DNA of 64,000 nucleotides. It comes from Clonostachys chloroleuca. Lineage: Eukaryota; Ascomycota; Sordariomycetes; Hypocreales; Bionectriaceae. Numbering within the stretch: the first letter of the stretch is position 1; each line of letters begins with the position of its first letter. Location of the stretch: positions 30,132,001 through 30,196,000 of the forward strand of contig JBANAY010000003.1 of the NCBI GenBank assembly GCA_037952775.1, given 5' to 3'. Made by a program: the position numbers and the translations under genes. Below the pieces are notes generated by a model, which was given only the letters and a program-made list of their open reading frames with translations, did no database searches and was not told where the DNA came from. This document shows, piece after piece, positions 49,581 through 59,572 of the stretch.

Positions 49581-49720
49581 TATAACGGTTAGACAACTTA
49601 TACTGGATAGAGGTCTATGGTAGATCAGGATATAACTAATTAGAGTATTATTCTAAGTAGTGTAATCAGGTTATTATAAGCTATATAATATAAGTTACTA
49701 TTAATATATAGATATTATTA
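49581..49720 (-). repeat. Truncated LTR of the chromodomain Gypsy family
   Basis: TATAACGGTTAGACAACTTA and what follows match the reverse complement of the last 140 bases of the LTR at 22491-22866 (GTCACA end at 49581). After about 49720 the match fades. RIP-type changes are present. Confidence 0.7.
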
Positions 49721-50459
49721 TTATATAGTATAACTAATTATATATAAATAAATATTAGATTAATATTAAATCTATATTATTCTAAATAAAAATATTCTAT
49801 AGCTATAAATATATACTATACTTATAGAGATAAATTAATTAATAACTTTAAATAATTAATTTTTAAAAACTATCTTTATTCTAATTATCTTAATATAGTA
49901 TATAATATATTCAAACTATAAATTATATATTAAGCTATAGTAGATTTATATAAAAAATAATTATTCTTAAGATATAATATTTATTTAAATTTATTTTAAT
50001 TCTTTATAAGTTCTTATAATAATAATTATAAATAGTAAACTATATAAAGTAATAGACTAAATAGATATAGCTATTAGATCTATAATATTAAGAATAGCTT
50101 TATTACTATAAATAGATTCTTAACTAATTAGAGAAATATATTATAAATATAATTAGTAAATAATTATATTAAATTATCTTAGATAATTATTATTATTATT
50201 TTAAGAATTTTATTAAAAGTATTAATTAGATTTTAAAAGATTAGAATATTTATATTAAATATTATAACTATTTAGAATATTTAGTAATTAATTAATTAAT
50301 TATAATAAGCTTTAAATTAAAAAGAAATATTAAGGATTAAACCTATAGCTCTAACTGATAGATATAGTACTAGCTATGCTGGAGCCCCTCAAGGGTTAGT
50401 CTGTTATAAGAAAAAATAGTTATTATTATTAAATAATAAGTTTCTTTTTTTAAAGATTA
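49721..50459. other. RIP-mutated AT-rich DNA
   Basis: Very AT-rich with no frame. The short spared piece AGCCCCTCAAGGGTTAG is near 50381. It may contain the interior of the truncated element, but I cannot read any protein. Confidence 0.5.
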
Positions 50460-50693
50460 TAGCTATAACTAGATTATTTATATATTTAGCTATATAAATA
50501 TCTTCTACTACTAGAAGTTTTATAAGATTAATATCTATATCTAGGCGAAAAGTATAATATTTTAACTTTATTTTATAATATTAAAGATTCAGATATAGAC
50601 TACTAATTATATTCTTAAAATATATATATTAGATTATATATTACCTGATCTTAGGATATACCCTTTTTTATAGCGAAACTAATAAAAAAAAAA
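50460..50693. repeat. AT-rich repeat, copy B
   Basis: Aligns with 44918-45160 with mostly transition differences. It ends in an A-rich tract near 50690, beyond which normal sequence starts abruptly. Confidence 0.7.
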
Positions 50694-51457
50694 TAGCTTT
50701 TAAAAACTATAGTTATTATTGAGAGGGCGCCTTGATGTAAAATACTGAGAATGGGCCAGCAGATGTTGCATCCAGGCGAGCCGCGTGTTTCCCAACCTTT
50801 GCGAGGTTCCCTCGAGAAGTAATTGCAAAATGTGCTGCTGAATTAGGTACAGCAACCTCAGTGCAGGGTGGATCAGGGAAGCTAGGGAATCGAATGCCAA
50901 CATGACAGAAAGCTGATCTCATGCGCTATGATTAAAACATAGTCAGCATTTACTTGGATTGGCATACCTTCTATCCCACAGTATTGTTCTTATTCAAGTT
51001 CAATTGAAGGAAGACCATCCTCTTGCTATGCGCCTACGCGCTTTGACACGATCGCGCCTGTGAACTTGCACATCTAGACATGATGCCATGGCCAACATAC
51101 CTGAGGACATCTCTCAAAATGACCCTTTCTTATGATAGTATGTATACACTATTCTGAAGATCTTTCTTTGTTTTTCCGCCTCATTTGCCAGGCCACGCGT
51201 AGGGACCGTATCAGTAGCGCGATACTCGAAGCGCAAGCTCTGGGTGTTGTCTACGCACGGAGCACGTCTTATCCCAAGCAAAGGACAAGTAGCCAAGCAG
51301 CTTTTGAGATCAATGCGCGTAGCATCCATCCGCAGGTCCCTTCATAAATCCCGGGGCCTCTCCTCTGTCTGTCTGGATCTCCCGACCCATGTGATGGTAT
51401 TTATGTGCTTTCTTATTTCTTAGATCCGTACTCAGACTAACCGACATTGGAGATCGC
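50694..51457. other. Intergenic, downstream of the regulator
   Basis: Normal composition. A 67-codon minus-strand frame at 50700-50903 (with LRLLYLIQQHILQLLLEG) might be the tail of a lost protein but carries no recognisable domain. Nothing else is seen. Confidence 0.35.
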
Positions 51458-52861
51458 TCAGCTGATCTCACCAGGCTCATAACCCCACTCTCTCTCTAGA
51501 TCGGCAAGTCTCCAGATGGCACTCCAACCCGTCATCGTCTCAATATGTTTTAGGAGACGGGCGACTGCCAGATGCTCCTCGGGATGCGTCATCAGTCGAC
51601 CAGCGACATAGAGAGGCTGGACAGCATTGACCAAGCTCGCTGGGTGGGGATTGGCCATGGAGATACCGCAGATGCGACGGGCATGCCACCGAGCGATAGT
51701 GAAGGGCTGGCCTGAGGAAGGTGGAAAATCTGGCACACAGGCATCTACCCTAGTGTCGATCAGAATCAGGCAAGCCGTATGATACAGCTGCGTGCTGGAG
51801 ATGGCAGCCCAATGGGTGAAGAGAATCTCGGGAAAGCATTCACTTCCAGTCGCAGAGCACTCATATATGGGATGAATAGCAGGTGGTCGGTGGAGATACC
51901 AATGCTGCAGCTCTTCCCAAAGCCAAACCCATTGTTTGTCGAAAGGCTCCCTGTCGCGGTCGTCTAATCTACCCATCTCGAGATATTGCGTTTGTCGGTG
52001 CAAAAAGTCACAGGCCTGCGCGCATAGGTAGACTACCCAGTTAGCATACATGTCGGGTGATTCCGAGCCCCTGTGGGCGAACAAAGTTCTGACGTAGTCG
52101 TCCTGAGATACGATGCCGAAGCCAGCTGCCGGTACCCAGTAATCAAGGGGCAATACTGTGCTGTTTGCGCCGTAGGACATGATTGCGCCGCAGAGGTCCA
52201 TACGCGCATAGCACCAGAAGATGGCCTGCTGCAAGCCAGTCGAGAAGCCGTTGACGTTGAAGTGGAGGAACAGGGAAGCGCAGCCCTGCGCATGTCGGCG
52301 CCAGTCGTGAGAGCCATTCGACATGAGCTCAAGGCAAGCCAGAATGCATGCCGCCCCAAGAACGTTATCATCTCCCGTTTGAAGTGCAGGCACCAACAGG
52401 CGAATGGATTCCTGATACAGCTCTAGGGTATCGTCTATATCACCAGGACAAAACGTCCTCTCGTAATGCCGCGCCGAGAAGGCCAGGAGCGCATAGAATA
52501 ACGCTGGTGATTTCCGCGCCGCAACAGGTAGGTGGACGCCGAAGTGCTGAGCCTCGTCGAACTTGTCCAGGAGGGGGGCACACTCAGTGTGCCAGTGTGA
52601 CAAGTACATGCACAAGCGGCTCTTGGGAATGGCGACACGGGTGAAATCATACCCTTGGTCGACTGACTGCACTCGTGAGCGTGAAATGCTGAGGCCGCCG
52701 GATGCTGCGGTTGGTGAACTTGCCAAGCTCGTGATGCCCGAGGTGATGGTAGAGAAGCCGGAACGCAATTCCTCTTGTAATTCGATATACTTTGGATTAC
52801 TGGCCCAGTCGTTGCTTCTGGCCCGCCTCCATCCCGGTGGCGAAACGTCCTCCACTGGCAT
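51458..52861 (-). CDS. Fungal transcription-factor-domain protein, no zinc cluster seen
   Basis: Single open frame of 467 residues belonging to the fungal-specific transcription factor domain family (fungal_trans_2/ARCA-like). Landmarks are MYLSHWHTECAPLLDKFDEA near residue 95, FYALLAFSARHYERTF near 125, and LGAACILACLELMS near 180. Near the end are LYHTACLILIDTRV and RWHARRICGISMANPHPASL. It shares this layout with the regulator at 57632-59572, so the two are paralogues. Homologues begin with a Zn2Cys6 cluster. Here the ATG lies after the expected cluster, and an in-frame stop plus a possible acceptor (CATAG) sits just upstream. I searched about 600 bases upstream by eye and saw no Cys pattern. 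It is either a DNA-binding-domain-less regulator or a 5'-truncated gene. Confidence 0.75.
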   Translation of the reverse strand: MPVEDVSPPGWRRARSNDWASNPKYIELQEELRSGFSTITSGITSLASSPTAASGGLSISRSRVQSVDQGYDFTRVAIPKSRLCMYLSHWHTECAPLLDKFDEAQHFGVHLPVAARKSPALFYALLAFSARHYERTFCPGDIDDTLELYQESIRLLVPALQTGDDNVLGAACILACLELMSNGSHDWRRHAQGCASLFLHFNVNGFSTGLQQAIFWCYARMDLCGAIMSYGANSTVLPLDYWVPAAGFGIVSQDDYVRTLFAHRGSESPDMYANWVVYLCAQACDFLHRQTQYLEMGRLDDRDREPFDKQWVWLWEELQHWYLHRPPAIHPIYECSATGSECFPEILFTHWAAISSTQLYHTACLILIDTRVDACVPDFPPSSGQPFTIARWHARRICGISMANPHPASLVNAVQPLYVAGRLMTHPEEHLAVARLLKHIETMTGWSAIWRLADLEREWGYEPGEIS

Positions 52862-53544
52862 GGCGGTGGTTTGCCAAATCCGATGAGGAGGCGTCTATGA
52901 GACCGAAGGAAGTGTCAAATAGGGATTATCTTTGACTTGCTCATGCAACGTAAGACCAATCCCAGCTGCAGAGATGCAGGGTCCCAAACCCCGAGAATCG
53001 AGACCGACTCGTTGAGGAATGCCGCGAGATGACTTTGAGGGGGACGGGGCTGGTGGGTCGGTAATGATCTAGGAATGGAGGGAAATTGGGCGGTTGGCTC
53101 GCCCGCCCCAGCCAATCGCGCGAGGTGCGATGATTCAGGGTGAACGTTGGTGGTGGGCGTCGCACGACCCGCCCTAAGTGACGGAGCCAGGCATCTCTGC
53201 AGCAGTAGGCGAAAAAATTTAGGGGAGGGTTGCGTCACTGTTGGCGGCAGCCATGAGTCTCGCTCTCTTATTGGCTGGTTTAGCTCGTCTGTAAAAGCGG
53301 CCGAGCATCTTTTCTCGCCGTCTTGGCCCCACGTGACATCTAGCTGCCTTCACGTTGACGAGAAGGACAGCAGCTGCGGTTGGACTTCAAATGCGTGGCG
53401 TCAAGTATAAGAATGCTCATTGTCTGATTACGAAAACAGTCAGTCCTTTGTAGCTCACTGACTGGGCCGTTTGGTTGACATACCGATCATGTCACTGGGG
53501 AACTCCATGCCTGTCTGAGAAAGCTTGTCTGCACGCTGACCTCC
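52862..53544. other. Divergent upstream region
   Basis: GC-rich stretch between the minus-strand regulator and the plus-strand ankyrin remnant. Frames up to 107 codons on the minus strand are proline-rich and low in information. No Zn2Cys6 cluster was found. The promoter of the regulator should lie here. Confidence 0.4.
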
Positions 53545-54098
53545 GTGCAGTGCCGCGCCTTGATGAACGTTCCTGGGTGCAGGAGCCGCAGTCTTTGGCA
53601 GCCGCTGCTTCTACTGGTGCTCGACGAGGACGGCGACGAGCACATGGCACTGGAGATTGCATCCGCGACCGCAGACGAGACTGTGATGACCGTGCTAGTA
53701 TCACACGTCTTCAAATGCATCTCAGTGCCGCTACAGAAGAGAGTGACGAACATTATAGAGATATTAAACCCCCACCCTACTTCGCGGCTATGCACTCGGT
53801 CTTCATTTGCAGACTCCTCGCTCATGCTGACCATGAAGGGCGAACGGCACTGCATATCGCGGCGTCTGAGGGCCGCTTCCGCGCCTGCCGGTTCTTCGTC
53901 ATAAACCCATGCGGTCTCCCGGCACCGCGACTCTCTAGCTCGGGCGAGTCACCCGCCGACTGCGTGAAGGCTAACGGGCATCACAGGGTCGCCGACTACT
54001 TGTTCACATCTACCGGGACAGGTCGTCACGGTCCCACTTTAACATCCTTAGTGACGATGAAATTATCATTAGATTCTACGGTATTGGCGTGCATGTAG
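53545..54098 (+). pseudogene. Ankyrin-repeat protein remnant
   Basis: The downstream frame carries a clear ankyrin unit, DHEGRTALHIAASEGRFRAC, followed by a second with SPADCVKANGHHRVADYL; the family pattern is DxxGxTALHxAAxxGH. An upstream frame with DEDGDEHMALEIASATADE (another ankyrin-like piece) lies in a different phase, so a frameshift or an unrecognised intron separates them near 53800. Only two to three repeats remain and no other domain is present. Ankyrin proteins serve protein-protein binding, so no specific role can be given. Confidence 0.5.
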
Positions 54099-54452
54099 TT
54101 GGCAATATCACATCCTTTATGGTTTCAAAACCTCAACGCCTAGAGTTCCCAACTACCCTGTAGTCAGGGCCCGAACGTCACAGTAGGTCGTTAAGACTGT
54201 AGTCTTATTTAAGAGTTGTCTTAAATACTTAAATTGATTACTGATGATCTGTAACTTATTTTTAATGGTACGGACTGTCCTTTATATAGTTCCCATCTCC
54301 TTACTGATTGTCCTTAGGATCAGTCCGCTGAACACTTAATTCCACCGATCCTTGTCACGTAGCACGGCACGTGATATTCCCTAAGTTTCCTCGTCCCTTG
54401 TCCAATGATTCGGTGGTTGTGAGCGCGTACCTGGTTGGTTTGTAATACCAAA
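54099..54452. other. Intergenic
   Basis: Moderately AT-rich with no coding seen. The final 60 bases may be the continuation of the NLR fragment that follows, but the frame is not clear. Confidence 0.35.
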
Positions 54453-54698
54453 ATGGCTTCTGCTAAGGCAGTTAAACTTTTAACCGTGGCAAGGAATGAA
54501 TCCGGCGGAGGAAATAACAAAGAAGAACATATTACAACATTACTTGAGGAGCTATAGTAGTTTCCCTTGGCCATCTCACAGGCCGGAGCACATATACGAA
54601 GAATAATAAAGACAGCCAAGGAATATCTATCACCGCTTCATGAGAGGAGAGAGCGATGGCAGGTATTAAAGGCAAATGACTTCGACATCGACGTCTAG
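54453..54698 (+). pseudogene. NLR (NB-ARC type) fragment with paired TAG stops
   Basis: A frame of 82 codons reads like the end of the NB-ARC module of fungal NOD-like receptors. It gives AVKLLTVARNESGGGN, then LLEEL, then stop-stop, then FPLAISQAGAHIRRIIKTAKEYLSPLHERRERW, broken here as FPLAISQAGAHIRR and TAKEYLSPLHERRERW. In fungal NLRs this site reads L-x-LPLAIxQAAAYI, with two residues (often Gln, or Gln-His/Tyr) before it. The two TAG codons (54555-54560) are what C to T changes in two CAG codons would leave. Neither the upstream nucleotide-binding P-loop nor the downstream repeats (TPR, WD or ankyrin) are found. Fungal NLRs act in non-self recognition and cell death. This is a relic. 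Confidence 0.5.
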
Positions 54699-55035
54699 AA
54701 GCCACATATAGCGTGCTAGAGACTTAGATGGTCCCGATTGAGCGAATCTGGTAGCATATGCAAGTGTGCCGTACTTCCGGTTTCTCTGAACATGGGGTAT
54801 ATGCCTGATAGACTACTCGTCTAGGCAAGGCAGGATCTGCCTCGCGGCAGGGGTTAAATGAGACAATTTGCTGGCAGACGCGCCTCCTGCTATGTGCTGT
54901 CAGCTCGGCTTCCTATTCCTCCCCCCCCCGTCCCTACGCACTGATGATAGACATGGTGGCATCTCCATCCCTTCTCCAGTGTTGCTTTCCTCTTCAACTC
55001 CCAGCCTTACCAACAACAATTAAAAGTGAGCAGTC
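54699..55035. other. Intergenic
   Basis: No coding seen. A run of C (about 54925-54934) and pyrimidine-rich DNA precede the next start codon, which is common in fungal promoters. Confidence 0.35.
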
Positions 55036-56170
55036 ATGGCAACAAGTGACACTGGCCCGGCGGTCCCGATGCTAGACATCACCACAGATACGAACCTCGG
55101 GCCGTTAACATAACGATGACATGCCCTTCGGGCTGCCTTTCGGATCTTTACGATAAACACACAACGGGCTTAGGGCTTCCCTGGGCATATAACACTTTGG
55201 GTTGTGCTGTTCGTTCCTGCTATCCTCCAAACAAGCCGATTACGGATGACTGGGGTTGGGTCTTGAGCTACTACTCCGGGTGTTTGTTTGCCCCTCCGGA
55301 TATAGAGGATGCTCTCCTCCCGCAAAACCTTACGAATTGAGCACTAAACCTGGAGAAACGATGGCGTTCTGCTGTCCAGTCGGTGAAACTAACCGGGAAG
55401 TCTCGCTGTCTAATTTTCCACGCTAACATGTGGAATAGACTTCGTGTGCCCACAGACTGAAGGCCTCCCTACCCCTGTTTGATTTAGCCTCTTTTTGTCA
55501 ACCCCAACGCCTATAACCGTATTAAACAACATGGTTCATCAATAAGTCGAGTCCACAACAACGTTCTCGTTGGATTCTAACATGGGCGCATCATATCAAA
55601 TTGCATATTCTATACAAATTCCCTGGGGAGGGGGCGTGATGATTTTACAACACAGCCACCATCGACTGCCTCAACAACAAATAAACCGACTCAACAGCTG
55701 CATCGGCTACGGCTGAGCATGGTGGAGGCTTCACATCGCTGTCAACTGGTGGTATTGTTGGCATTGCTCTAGGGCTGCTTGCTTTTGGCTTTATATGTGT
55801 AGGCCTAGGTCTATTCCTCTTTAGACGGCATCGGAAGCAGAAACAACCAGCGGGGAGCTATTGGCAACCAAGTCCGCCTTATCCACAGCTACAAACAAGC
55901 CCAGATTATTGGAAAAGTCCTGATTATAACGGCAGACCTCGGGGAAAAGCATCTACAGGGTGGATGGCGTTAATCATGGGCATAGCCGCTGGGACCGCTT
56001 GTCCAAGCGAGCTTGGCCAACGAAACTACTTAGCGTCCGCCTCGAACAGAATTAGATGGGGTTGGTCGTCGAGGGGCCGAACTTGGAGACTAGAACTATC
56101 ATTAGAGATCGTAGATTTTGTGGGCCGGGCATTAGGAGCCCTGACCAGAGATCTTTCTGACAAAGGATAA
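55036..56170 (+). pseudogene. Cys-rich single-pass membrane protein, decayed
   Basis: The pieces fit one fungal surface-protein layout. First a start at 55036 runs to NLGPLT and then stops. A +2 shifted frame continues with TCPSGCLSDLYDKHTTG and then GCAVRSCYPP. GETMAFCCPVG follows near 55350, and these cysteine patterns are typical of the ectodomain. Then, after a TAA near 55690, comes a Ser/Thr-rich stalk and the membrane helix GGIVGIALGLLAFGFICVGL. The basic stop-transfer FRRHRKQKQ follows, and then a Pro/Tyr-rich cytoplasmic tail. The helix resembles the SKG6/Mid2-type membrane segment used in sensor-like fungal proteins. At least one frameshift and several stops separate the pieces. Unrecognised introns might rescue part of it, but I could not build a continuous frame. 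Confidence 0.45.
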
Positions 56171-57631
56171 CTGCTATACGCGTACTACAGTAATGGTAGT
56201 ACTCCTCCATGTGTAGAATGAAGTAAGTGTTCTTGGTTAGGTCTTCGACTGCCTCAAGCAGAATCGGTTAGGGTTCCGCTCGAGGATATCCGGCTAACGC
56301 TGGAGGTTTAGACCGCCAACAGGAGCCGGTTCGAGTCCCACTTGATGAGATACGCCGTACTCTTCACGACCTGGTCCACGATCACTGCCAAGTTCGCTAA
56401 GTCGAGACGTAGCCTCTTGTGCCATGTTCAGATTTCATCTTACTTCGGCCTTTCAACGCCGTACGTTCTTATAAATCTCTACTCATTCTACATTCATCAT
56501 TATCCAACGGAAAGAGAATTTTCCTAATATGCGGACAGAGCGGCCTGACAATACTGAATGTGAGCAACGCGGGCAGGGTTTGACCTGCCCATAGATGCCC
56601 TATAGAAAATACCAGTACCACAGGATTCCTCAAACTGATGTGACAGCCACTGCTTTGCTGCAAGCGAGTGAACTCTAGGTACGGTGAATGGAGTGTTAGC
56701 GGAGACATTTATATCTCTCCCTGGGACGCCGAACTAATGGGTACTTCCGTCAATCGCTGCTGGACCGCATTTCGCACCTGTCGCCTTGACTTATTTTGAC
56801 TCGGTCGTCTGTATAGCACCTGTTCGTGTGGGATCGGCTTCGAGACTATGAAGGGGCTGGATCCGCTCCGCCAAAGCAATCAACTTCTACCAGGCGGCGG
56901 AAGCGTCCTTGCTCGTCGAAACAACCATTTACCTGTCTGTTGGAGTCTCTGTATAACCTATTCGAATATTTTGGTTTCTTATCGACGCTGGTACCGTCTT
57001 GCAGCCCGGGCTCTTGCCCGTCACCTGGCTAGATTTGGTTCGTCGGTCAGGACCGCTGCGTCTATTTTTGGGGTTGTGAATTCCGCCATCGGTTGTGTTG
57101 GAGTCTGGTGTTGAATTCTTATCCCTCTCGTGGTCTGGTTGTCGCGGAAACGTCCCGAGGTAGACAACGTCGGCTTCGGGCTCTTTTAGAGCGCATGGTT
57201 CCTTTGATGAGTATGTCGGGGCCCCAGAGTAGATTTCGGGGGGTAGAACGTCGGTGACGGTGGTCTGCTTTGAGGACTTGAGGTAAGACTCATAGCCCAT
57301 TCCGGTATGATTCAAGCCAACGGCTGCCAGTACGTGTTGCAGTGTTCCCGGCGTTCACAGCAATAAAAATTGGGAATCGAGATAGTAGTGGAGTAGTTCA
57401 TCACGTGATAATCTAAAGACCAATGAACTCACCGGACCGTGCTGACAGATTTTCAATGAGGTATTTGACCCCAACAGATGGATTACCTAAGGCAACGCTA
57501 ATGACCGCTGGCACAAGGAAGCTACAGCAGCGCGGGACTCGGATGCGGCTGTCCTGACACTGCACGCCCGACTCTCCTGTCGGCCAGTCCCTTCCTTTGC
57601 CTGCACAAATGCTGCAGGCACTCTCGACTGC
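56171..57631. other. Long intergenic stretch with one possible small ORF
   Basis: Normal composition. The largest frame is 128 codons on the minus strand (56929-57315), hydrophilic, with YSGAPTYSSKEPCALKEPEA and a basic Asn/Pro-rich end. It has no recognisable domain and no obvious upstream exon, so it is at best a hypothetical tail. The segment GGTTCGAGTCCC near 56327 looks like a tRNA T-arm but no cloverleaf can be built around it. The rest shows nothing. The promoter of the Zn2Cys6 regulator should lie at the right end. Confidence 0.35.
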
Positions 57632-59572
57632 ATGGCTAACCATGCGTCCCCTGGGAACGACGGCCCACGAAATCGTCCACAGTCCAAGCAGCGTGTCCGA
57701 ACAGGCTGCTGGCCGTGCCGGCGACGTCATCGAAAATGTGAGTGGCCGGATTGTTCTGGGAGTTGTTGCAATAGCTAACTATTTCGGTGTGTAGGCGATG
57801 AGCGTAGGCCTACCTGCGACAACTGTCGGTCCAAAGGATCACCTTGCCAATACCCTGCGACCTTCGTCTTCGCCTCCGTCCAGCAAGCGCCTGTTGTGGA
57901 AACCAACGATAACTCGGCGGCTTCGGTGCCACCACAGCGTGAATTTAGGGTCAGTGTTGCGTGATGAACCCGTGGTGGCTCAGAGTACGTGACAAGAAGC
58001 TGACCAAGACGAGCTGAAGTTTGTAAATGATGGCTCGTTTGATCATCTTCAAGCTTCGAGTCCCGAAACCTCCCCAATCGCCTGGCAGCCCCAACAGACG
58101 GGCATTCAGCCGCATGGACCTGATGAGCCGAGCAACATCTTCGTCTTCAACGACGGCACATTTGATCAAGGGGAGAGTCTCCCGGTGGACACCTGCCATA
58201 CAGGCACTGCTGGTAGCCTGGATCTCCCACCGAGACGTACTAGCTACTCATCGCCCGCACGAGTGCCGTCATCCGTCGGATCTCGTCCCGGATCCAACGC
58301 GTTGTTCCCAGCTGCCCCGGGTGATCCAGGTTCCTCTATGACGGATCGACCCGTCAGCTCAGAGATGTCTCTACTGCGCTACTATCGCTATCAGGTCTCC
58401 CCTCTATTAGATGTCGGCGACCCATGGTGTTCATTCAGCGTCAAAGTCCCGATGTTGGCTGGTTCCGAGGCGTCCCTGCGGCACGCTATCCTTGCGCTTG
58501 CTGCCCGGCATCGCGCATTACGGACACAGAGCAACACGATCGGGCACGTGGAAGACACGATCTGCCCCCAACAGGAGATAGATCAGATTCTTTTGCCAAA
58601 GGAAAACCCCCTTTGGCATGTCCGGCAAAGCCTTCTCCTATTCAGGGACTTTTCATGCTTGAGACCTCACCAGTGGAGGGACTTTGTCACGCAGCGCCTA
58701 TTATTTCAGGAAATAGTGAGCTTCATGCCTACGCAACAGGATCTGACGAATTCCGCCTTTTGGTTACTTGTCAAGATGGGTAAATACTGCAGATGTAACA
58801 CCTCTCTAGTGACAGTGCTGATTCAAATAACCAACCTCCAGACATTGCAGCCTCCCTCATGTCCCGGACACCGCTCAGTATCACCGTGCCTTTGGCGGGC
58901 CTCCTGAGCATACCCCGTGAGAGCGATCGCCGTTATCTTTTGAGATACGTGTACCTTTCCTCCGTGATCCTTCTCGCCAAAGTTCTAGACTTGATCTACA
59001 CGCAGCCTGGGAAGCCGCGGAGCGAGCATTCTCAAGCATTCACGGATTCTGTCTTCCAAGAGTATCCTTTGCCTAGTGAGAGTTGGACAAGTTTGTGGCA
59101 CCAATGTCAAGACTGGTATCGCGATCGACCCGTGGAAATGCAGCCGACAATGTCTGTAAATATCCTGGAAGCTACGCGCATCAGCCGCAACGAGAGCTGT
59201 CATCTTCCTATCCTTATCTTCTCTTTGCCCTTGGCGGTGGTAGCAAACGTCGCCTACCATACGGCTTGCTTCTTCCTCACGATTCGCAAGCCGCGGCTGT
59301 GCCGAGTCGCCGACGACGGAAGCCAGGTAGCTTCCTCTACCAGGCATATCCAATGCATTGCTGGCATCGCGACTAGCAATGATTATCCAGGCCAATGGGA
59401 GCCTATTTTCATCGCGGCACTGTTCAGGAGTGCACGAAAGCTGACACACGAATCGCAACACGAGGCGGTTCTCCAGGTTTTCCAGAAAGTGACGGCGGCC
59501 ACGGGAATTCGCTTGGAAAAGGAGACGCAGGAGCTGCGGGATATACAACGAGCTTCGCAAAACAAAGAGTAA
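57632..59572 (+). CDS. Zn2Cys6 transcription factor
   Basis: Four exons (57632-57737, 57795-57949, 58020-58779, 58842-59572) give 583 residues. The first intron splits the zinc cluster codon for its third Cys, with a CTAAC branch site and GTGAGT donor. The cluster is complete: Cys26, 29, 36, 43, 46 and 53 (GCWPCRRRHRKC then TCDNCRSKGSPC), exactly C-x2-C-x6-C-x6-C-x2-C-x6-C. The middle and end form the fungal-specific transcription factor domain. They carry LRHAILALAARHRALRTQ, NSAFWLLVKM joined to DIAASLMS, and VAYHTACFFLTIRK. It is a nuclear regulator that should bind CGG-type half-sites. It is a paralogue of 51458-52861. The second intron (57950-58019, GTCAGT donor) is the least certain, because an alternative donor at GTGAAT also keeps the frame. 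It may regulate itself or its neighbours, but no cluster is evident nearby. Confidence 0.85.

Noticed and set aside
53492..53855. Several open frames opposite the ankyrin remnant
   Set aside because: They lie opposite the plus-strand ankyrin frames, have no domain, and are open because the region is GC-rich.
56320..56345. tRNA-like T-arm (GGTTCGAGTCCC)
   Set aside because: The B-box matches well, but the T-stem does not pair and no D-arm, anticodon arm or acceptor stem can be built upstream.
58985..59560. 191-codon minus-strand frame
   Set aside because: It is the antisense of the last exon of the Zn2Cys6 regulator and has no recognisable domain.
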